From: Candidatus Roizmanbacteria bacterium
GTDB lineage: Bacteria > Patescibacteriota > Microgenomatia > UBA1406 > GWC2-37-13
Reading direction: 5' to 3'
Length of the DNA stretch: 19,006 bases
NCBI GenBank assembly: GCA_024653985.1
Contig: JANLIS010000120.1
Coordinates: forward strand, 1 to 19,006
Both the position numbers and the translations under genes were made by a program. Of this stretch, positions 15,165-19,006 are shown piece by piece (the first letter of the stretch is position 1; every line of letters begins with the position of its first letter). The notes beneath the pieces were generated by a model. That model was not told where the DNA came from. It ran no database searches and worked only from the letters and a program-made list of their open reading frames with translations.

Positions 15165-15845
15165 ATGCTATTTATTATTGCAACTCCCATCGGAAATCTC
15201 GATGATCTATCTATCCGTCAAGCCAAAACTTTAGCTGCTTCCGATATTATTTTAGCTGAGGACACGCGGTCGGCCAAAACATTGCTTGATGCAATCAAGA
15301 AACGTTTTAACTTAACTGTCACATGTTCAACGGTATGGTCCTACTATAAAGAAAAGGAATTCCAAAAATTACCGGAAATTATCGACCTGCTTAAAGAAGG
15401 TAAGAATATTTCTTTGATTTCTGAGGCTGGTACTCCCCTAGTTTCTGACCCTGGTTATTTGCTGGTAAAAAGTTGTGTTCAACGTAATCTCCCAATCACC
15501 GTTATCCCCGGCCCCTCGGCAATAACTACTGCCTTAGTTTATTCCGGCTTTAATCCGCAAGAACACATGTTTCTCGGCTTCTTTCCAAGAAAAGAATCTC
15601 AAATTAAATTGCTAATTGAAAAATTAAAAAAAATAAAAACAATTTTTCCTGACATGGTTTTCGTTTTCTATGAATCACCCTTAAGAATAAATCAAACACT
15701 TCATTATATTAATATAATGAAGTGCAACTTTGAGATAGTTATCTGTAGAGAGATGACAAAAAAGTTTGAGGAAATTGTCAGGGGGCCGATCGATGAACTG
15801 ATCGAAAGGGATTATAAGGGGGAGATAACTGTGGTAATTAAGTAG
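15165..15845 (+). CDS. rsmI: 16S rRNA (cytidine(1402)-2'-O)-methyltransferase RsmI, short form
   Basis: RsmI methylates the ribose of C1402 in 16S rRNA using S-adenosylmethionine. The tetrapyrrole-methylase fold is complete: ATPIGNLDDLSIR (6-18), AEDTR (31-35), ISEAGTPLVSDPG (85-97), the PGPSAITTAL motif (115-124), GFFPRK (138-143) and FYESPLRI (168-175). The protein ends at GEITVVIK, residue 226, whereas many RsmI proteins run on for about 50 residues; short forms are, from memory, usual in candidate-phyla bacteria. A 28-base perfect palindrome lies in the coding sequence. A diverged copy of codons 206-220 appears at the right edge of the window, beyond the accessory cassette. No Shine-Dalgarno sequence is seen. 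Confidence 0.95.
   Translation: MLFIIATPIGNLDDLSIRQAKTLAASDIILAEDTRSAKTLLDAIKKRFNLTVTCSTVWSYYKEKEFQKLPEIIDLLKEGKNISLISEAGTPLVSDPGYLLVKSCVQRNLPITVIPGPSAITTALVYSGFNPQEHMFLGFFPRKESQIKLLIEKLKKIKTIFPDMVFVFYESPLRINQTLHYINIMKCNFEIVICREMTKKFEEIVRGPIDELIERDYKGEITVVIK
15697..15724. repeat. 28-bp perfect palindrome inside rsmI
   Basis: CACTTCATTATATT is followed directly by its exact reverse complement, with no spacer. It encodes residues of TLHYINIMKC without lengthening the protein relative to the family. Its ends, CACTT..AAGTG, match those of the palindrome at 132-151. Confidence 0.75.
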
Positions 15846-15850
15846 TTTAG

Positions 15851-15881
15851 TTGAAGTAATTTTGATAACTACTGTTATAAT
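15851..15881 (+). promoter_or_regulatory. promoter of the flavoprotein gene
   Basis: TTGAAG (15851-15856), 19-base spacer, extended -10 TGtTATAAT (15873-15881). The -10 ends six bases before ATG 15888, so the mRNA is probably leaderless. Confidence 0.6.
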
Positions 15882-15887
15882 TTCTAC

Positions 15888-17486
15888 ATGATTGATATAC
15901 AGGGCGCCCTAGCAGCTTGGATTAAGGTACTATCTAAAAAAAATGTAATCATCAAAAGAAATATTCTTTCTGAATTTGAAACAGCTACTTTTTTTACTAA
16001 GCAAAAAATACTCGCAGTCATATATCCAACTAAAACTAAAAATATCCAAAAATGTTTAAAAATAGCTAATAAATTTTATGTCCCTGTTTATCCTATAAGC
16101 ATTGGCAAAAATTGGGGTTACGGTTCACATGTTCCGGTAAAAAATAATTGTGTAGTTATGGATTTGAGCAAAATGAATAAAATTATTGATTTTGACGAGA
16201 AACTCGCTTACATTACCGTCGAACCTGGAGTTACTTTTGAACAAGTCTATAAATTTCTTCATAGTAAAAAGTCCAAATTAATAATGAGCGTTACTGGTTC
16301 ATCCCCCTATTCGAGTCTTATAGGTAATATTTTAGAAAGAGGTGTTGGAAAAGGACGGTACGGAAACAGGTATCAATATGCATGTGGAATGGAAATAGTC
16401 TTACCGAATGGAGAATGTATCCATACTGGATTTGCTAGATTTAATGGTGCAAAAACAGGACAAATATCTCGATCGGGAGTTGGTCCAAGTTTTGATGATA
16501 TGTTTATTCAATCAAATCTTGGTGTTGTTACAAAGATGACAATATGGCTTTTACCTAAGCCTAATTATTTTCAAGTATTTTTTTATAATATCAAAGAGGG
16601 GTCGCAACTCGGAGATCTTATCGACGCTTTACGAGTATTAAAACTTGAAGGAACGCTCGAAGGTAATTTTTTAATAGTCAATGATTATCGACTTCTTTCA
16701 TTTAACGAAAAATATTCTTCAAAAAATAAAGGTGAACAACCATTAACCTTGCTTGAACTTGAAAAACTAAAAAAAAGCTTGAAATGGGGAGGAGCTTGGA
16801 ATGGTGAAGGAGCATTACTTTCAGCTAGCAAAGAACAAGGAATTTCTACTAGAAAAAGAGTTCAAAAACTTCTTAAGAATAATGTTAGTAGGCTTATTTT
16901 TTTTGATGAAATGAAAGCAAAGGCAACTAAGATTTTAGATTTACCTTTGCGCTTATTTACGGGTATAGATCTCAAAAAAACTGTTAACGATGCTTTTTAT
17001 AAAAGTACTTTCTTAGGTATTCCAACAATGAATGGCATCAATAGTATTTACTGGAGAAAAAAAAGTTTTTCGACAAAAGCTTTAAACCCTGACATGGATA
17101 ATTGTGGCATATTATGGATAGATGCAATTGCTCCTTTTGAAGGTAACTCTGTGAGCATTGTGATTCAAATTATGAAAAAACAGTTCTTAAGATATGGATT
17201 TGAACCAAACATAGGTATAAATTGTGTTACGGAAAGATCTGTTTATATTACTGGCGAAATTCTATACGACCGAAATATAAAAGATAATGATAAAAAAGCT
17301 ATTAAATGTTATAAAAAGACTTTTAAAGAATTAGTAAAAAAAGGTTTCATACCAAATCGGTTAACAGTAAATTCTATGGATTTACTACCTTCATCAAACG
17401 ATGATTACGATACTTTCTTACATAAATTAAAAAAAACGATTGACCCCAACAATATTCTTTCTCCTGGTAGATATGGCATATACTAA
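15888..17486 (+). CDS. VAO/4-cresol-dehydrogenase-type FAD-dependent oxidoreductase
   Basis: The 532-residue product has the two-domain vanillyl-alcohol oxidase fold: an FAD-binding domain with PISIGKNWGYGSHVPV (69-84) and GNILERGVGKGRYGNRYQYACGMEIVLPNG (146-175), then a substrate domain and the closing DPNNILSPGRYGI (519-531). Order and wording match 4-cresol dehydrogenase flavoprotein more than glycolate or sugar oxidases. Family enzymes oxidise para-substituted phenols. From memory of the known structures, Tyr78 and Arg491 correspond to phenolate-binding residues, but the Tyr of the Tyr-Arg pair is Asn490, and the histidine that binds FAD in VAO is absent; Tyr388 (IYWRKK) is near the place of the flavin-linking Tyr of 4-cresol dehydrogenase. 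Substrate use may therefore differ. No cytochrome subunit gene is adjacent. Such an enzyme is unexpected in a reduced genome. Confidence 0.85.
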   Translation: MIDIQGALAAWIKVLSKKNVIIKRNILSEFETATFFTKQKILAVIYPTKTKNIQKCLKIANKFYVPVYPISIGKNWGYGSHVPVKNNCVVMDLSKMNKIIDFDEKLAYITVEPGVTFEQVYKFLHSKKSKLIMSVTGSSPYSSLIGNILERGVGKGRYGNRYQYACGMEIVLPNGECIHTGFARFNGAKTGQISRSGVGPSFDDMFIQSNLGVVTKMTIWLLPKPNYFQVFFYNIKEGSQLGDLIDALRVLKLEGTLEGNFLIVNDYRLLSFNEKYSSKNKGEQPLTLLELEKLKKSLKWGGAWNGEGALLSASKEQGISTRKRVQKLLKNNVSRLIFFDEMKAKATKILDLPLRLFTGIDLKKTVNDAFYKSTFLGIPTMNGINSIYWRKKSFSTKALNPDMDNCGILWIDAIAPFEGNSVSIVIQIMKKQFLRYGFEPNIGINCVTERSVYITGEILYDRNIKDNDKKAIKCYKKTFKELVKKGFIPNRLTVNSMDLLPSSNDDYDTFLHKLKKTIDPNNILSPGRYGIY

Positions 17487-17490
17487 ACTC

Positions 17491-17520
17491 TTGTGTTATT
17501 TCGATTAAAGGGTGTAAAAT
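17491..17520 (+). promoter_or_regulatory. promoter of the small peptide gene
   Basis: TTGTGT (17491-17496), 18-base spacer, TAAAAT (17515-17520). The start would be near 17527, just before the ribosome binding site. Confidence 0.5.
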
Positions 17521-17576
17521 TTTAATTACAAGGAGGTGAAAATCACAATGATCAAGTTATTGTTTAAAATTTTACA
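17513..17576 (+). repeat. 13-bp inverted repeat flanking the peptide start
   Basis: TGTAAAATTTTAA (17513-17525) is exactly inverted at 17564-17576. The 38-base loop contains the ribosome binding site and the start codon. A transcript reading through from the flavoprotein gene could fold here; one starting at the local promoter would lack most of the left arm. Confidence 0.5.
17530..17539 (+). promoter_or_regulatory. consensus Shine-Dalgarno sequence
   Basis: AAGGAGGTGA is the full complement of the usual 16S rRNA 3' end. Eleven bases separate the GGAGG core from ATG 17548. It is by far the strongest ribosome binding site in the window, where most genes have none. Confidence 0.85.
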
Positions 17577-17625
17577 TAATTTATTCAAAGGGAAAAAGAT
17601 AGTGTTGTCCTTAGATAGTTATTGA
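17548..17625 (+). CDS. 25-residue cationic amphipathic peptide
   Basis: A complete small gene: promoter, consensus ribosome binding site, ATG and TGA. The peptide starts MIKLLFKILHNLFKGKK, an amphipathic basic helix, and ends IVLSLDSY with a C-terminal tyrosine. I recognise no family. It could be a precursor of a modified peptide, a type I toxin or an antimicrobial/phenol-soluble-modulin-like peptide, or a small membrane-associated regulator. It lies 61 bases after the flavoprotein gene on the same strand and 13 bases from the convergent helical protein gene. The adjacent oxidase belongs to a family acting on para-alkylphenols, and a tyrosine side chain is one; the link is inference. The translation signals make a real gene likely, the function is open. 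Confidence 0.65.
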   Translation: MIKLLFKILHNLFKGKKIVLSLDSY

Positions 17626-17638
17626 CTTATAAAAAAAC

Positions 17639-18538
17639 TTAAGATGTCCATCTTTCTGCTTCTGCTTGAAAAAGCTCCATTATTTTTTTATTAAATACGT
17701 TCAATTGTAGGGATTCTAATAATTTTCTTGTTGAACTAATAGGGTGCCCTTCAATGAGTTGTAATATTTTTTTTCTATTTTTCTTTAAAATCAGACCCGG
17801 GTGAGTTTTTATTTCTTTACATATATTGTTCCATAGGCCAAAACCTGATTTAAATAAAAGGTTCTCTTTTTCTGGATATCCAGTTATAATTTTGACCTCT
17901 TTTTGTTGAACTTCTTCAAACATTTTAATAGCCTTAATTGCTTTTTTAAAGTTTTTTAATTTAACTTTAGTTAAATTTTTATTAAATTCTCTAAGTATAT
18001 TTTCATCATAAGAAAGCAGTCTCAAAAAATTAATAGGAAATGATTTTCTTGTGACTTTTTCTTTAAATACTTCATAGTAGAAATTTTTTAGTTTCAACCA
18101 CCAATAACCTACCGGCGTATCTGGATAATCTTGGTAAACAAGGTAACGGTCAAAATGATAATAATGATGGTCCATAGCTGACAAAAATAGATACATGAGA
18201 GTCAACTTAATTGTCATTTTTTCTTCATCAGAACATAATTGTGGGTGGACTAATGATTTTTTATAGAGAAAAATATGAAAATTAAAATAGAAACTTACAT
18301 GATGTAAAAAATCATCTTTAAATTTCTTTGGGCTCCGTATATATTTTGCCAATTCTTTTTTTGATAAAAGTGGAACGTATCTATCTGCAGCTTCAACAAA
18401 AACATTTCCATCTTGTGATTTGTAATAAAATTTATTTACTTTCATGGGATAGGTAATTTTTAATCCCATTTTTTTCCATTCACTAACAATACTATTTGTA
18501 ATACCTATTTTTTCTAAAACTGTATCACTCTGATGCAT
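17639..18538 (-). CDS. unrecognised helical protein paired with the swivel domain
   Basis: With the start at 18538 the product has 299 residues; an AAGGA seven bases before this ATG (18546-18550) decides it over the in-frame ATGs at 18553 and 18559. The protein is mostly helical, rich in Lys, Tyr, Phe and His, with no signal peptide or clear membrane helix. Striking segments are FLHHVSFYFNFHIFLYKK, AMDHHYYHFDRYLVYQDYPD and VGYWWLKLKNFYYE. I recognise no family. It overlaps the swivel gene by 14 bases, so the two are made together. In PEP-synthase-like enzymes a helical segment precedes the swivel domain, so this may be that part as a separate polypeptide with reversed gene order; I hold this only as a possibility. 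Confidence 0.7.
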   Translation of the reverse strand: MHQSDTVLEKIGITNSIVSEWKKMGLKITYPMKVNKFYYKSQDGNVFVEAADRYVPLLSKKELAKYIRSPKKFKDDFLHHVSFYFNFHIFLYKKSLVHPQLCSDEEKMTIKLTLMYLFLSAMDHHYYHFDRYLVYQDYPDTPVGYWWLKLKNFYYEVFKEKVTRKSFPINFLRLLSYDENILREFNKNLTKVKLKNFKKAIKAIKMFEEVQQKEVKIITGYPEKENLLFKSGFGLWNNICKEIKTHPGLILKKNRKKILQLIEGHPISSTRKLLESLQLNVFNKKIMELFQAEAERWTS

Positions 18539-18857
18539 AGATTTTTCCTTCATCCGCATTAACTAATATTTTTTGTCCATTTTTTAAAATTATTGTTCCG
18601 TTTTTAGTACCAACTATGCAAGGTATCATAAATTCGCGTGCCGTTATAGCAGCATGACATAGTTGCCCTCCAATATCAGTTATAACAGCAGAGGATTTTT
18701 TCATTAATTGGATGAAGCGAGGATCGGTCATTTCGGTTACCAAAATATCACCCTTGTTAAAGTTAGGATAAAACGGGTTGTTGACTACTTTTACAATTCC
18801 TTCTACAATCCCCACACTGGCAGGCGTACCTTTAAGAAGTAGTTTATTTATTAACAT
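18525..18857 (-). CDS. stand-alone PEP-utilizer mobile (phosphohistidine swivel) domain protein
   Basis: The 110 residues are almost exactly one PEP-utilizers mobile domain, the swivelling carrier of PEP synthase, pyruvate phosphate dikinase and rifampin phosphotransferase. The phosphorylated histidine is His68 in TDIGGQLCHAAITARE, followed by the usual IPCIVGT and a C-terminal NGQKILVNADEGKIY. LVTEMTDPRFIQLMKK upstream is typical of the PEP-synthase branch. The ATP-grasp domain that phosphorylates the histidine and the acceptor-binding domain are missing, and no gene for them is in the window. A -10 box ends six bases before ATG, suggesting a leaderless mRNA. The gene overlaps and precedes the helical protein gene. 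Confidence 0.88.
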   Translation of the reverse strand: MLINKLLLKGTPASVGIVEGIVKVVNNPFYPNFNKGDILVTEMTDPRFIQLMKKSSAVITDIGGQLCHAAITAREFMIPCIVGTKNGTIILKNGQKILVNADEGKIYASE

Positions 18858-18863
18858 GAGCTT

Positions 18864-18872
18864 ATTTTATCA
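18864..18872 (-). promoter_or_regulatory. extended -10 promoter of the swivel gene
   Basis: TGaTAAAAT on the minus strand ends six bases before ATG 18857, so transcription should start at the start codon itself. Confidence 0.5.
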
Positions 18873-18936
18873 CTTTTCTACTTTTATTTGTATGAAGCCT
18901 AAAAATTATATTATTTTTCACAACATTATGATTAAA

Positions 18937-18956
18937 TACTTTAATTAATTAAAGTA
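18937..18956. repeat. 20-bp AT palindrome, right copy
   Basis: TACTTTAATTAATTAAAGTA shares its inner 18 bases with the copy at 132-151; the outer pair is T-A here and C-G there. It lies upstream of the swivel gene promoter and six bases before the rsmI-like fragment. Confidence 0.7.
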
Positions 18957-18962
18957 GGTTAT

Positions 18963-19006
18963 AGAGGTCAAATTGAAGAATTAATAAAAAGGGATTATAA
19001 GGGAGA
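18963..19006 (+). pseudogene. diverged 3' fragment of rsmI at the window edge
   Basis: The plus strand reads RGQIEELIKRDYKG plus the first two bases of a Glu codon, against RGPIDELIERDYKGE in rsmI (codons 206-220): 11 of 14 residues and 33 of 44 bases agree, with most differences at third positions. AAAGGGATTATAAGGG is identical in both (15805-15820 and 18988-19003). Upstream the frame is closed by TAA at 18942-18944 and resembles nothing in RsmI, so only a 3' part of the gene is present here. It continues past the window. It may be the displaced original end of rsmI after integration or recombination of the intervening cassette. Confidence 0.6.

Overview
The window is about one third G+C, densely coded bacterial DNA using the standard code: TGA serves as a stop in several clear genes (secG, the holin-like gene, the aminotransferase), which excludes the UGA=Gly code of Gracilibacteria. 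Shortened housekeeping enzymes (RsmI without its C-terminal domain, UvrC without its helix-hairpin-helix tail), almost no Shine-Dalgarno sequences and the SecG / membrane-anchored solute-binding protein / holin-IV-like grouping suggest a candidate phyla radiation (Patescibacteria) genome, probably Microgenomates-like. That placement is inference from gene style, not from a marker phylogeny.

Layout. 1-1375 (minus): an aldo/keto reductase followed by a 75-residue membrane protein beginning MCPAC. 1431-1898 (plus): cutA and tRNA-Leu(GAG). 1900-3871 (minus): holin-IV-like membrane protein, secG and a membrane-anchored peptide-type solute-binding protein, joined by ATGA overlaps; the last gene stops one base from the tRNA. 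3993-12290 (minus): a complete nucleotide-excision-repair set, uvrB, uvrA and uvrC, with a secreted transglutaminase-fold protein between uvrA and uvrC that overlaps uvrC. 12344-14239 (minus): a long PLP-dependent aminotransferase, divergent from dedA (14435-15079) across overlapping promoters, followed by rsmI (15165-15845).

15846-18962 looks like an accessory cassette. It holds a VAO/4-cresol-dehydrogenase-type flavoenzyme, a 25-residue cationic peptide gene with a consensus ribosome binding site, and, facing them, a stand-alone phosphohistidine swivel domain and an unrecognised helical protein. Immediately beyond, at the right edge, a diverged copy of the 3' part of rsmI begins, as expected if the cassette had integrated at, or recombined into, the end of rsmI. 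The proposed functional unit is a phenol-type oxidase, a small peptide ending in tyrosine and a phosphotransfer module; it is a hypothesis.

A second theme is small repeats. Spacers contain short inverted words, each spacer with its own word family. Two repair genes carry in-frame insertions made of repeat DNA: a GC-rich palindrome in uvrC and a TTTTGAC tandem array in uvrB. An 18-bp AT palindrome occurs near both ends of the window with compensatory changes at its outer base pair, and a 28-bp perfect palindrome lies inside rsmI. Several genes (aldo/keto reductase, flavoenzyme, swivel protein) have a -10 box ending six bases before ATG, which suggests leaderless mRNAs.
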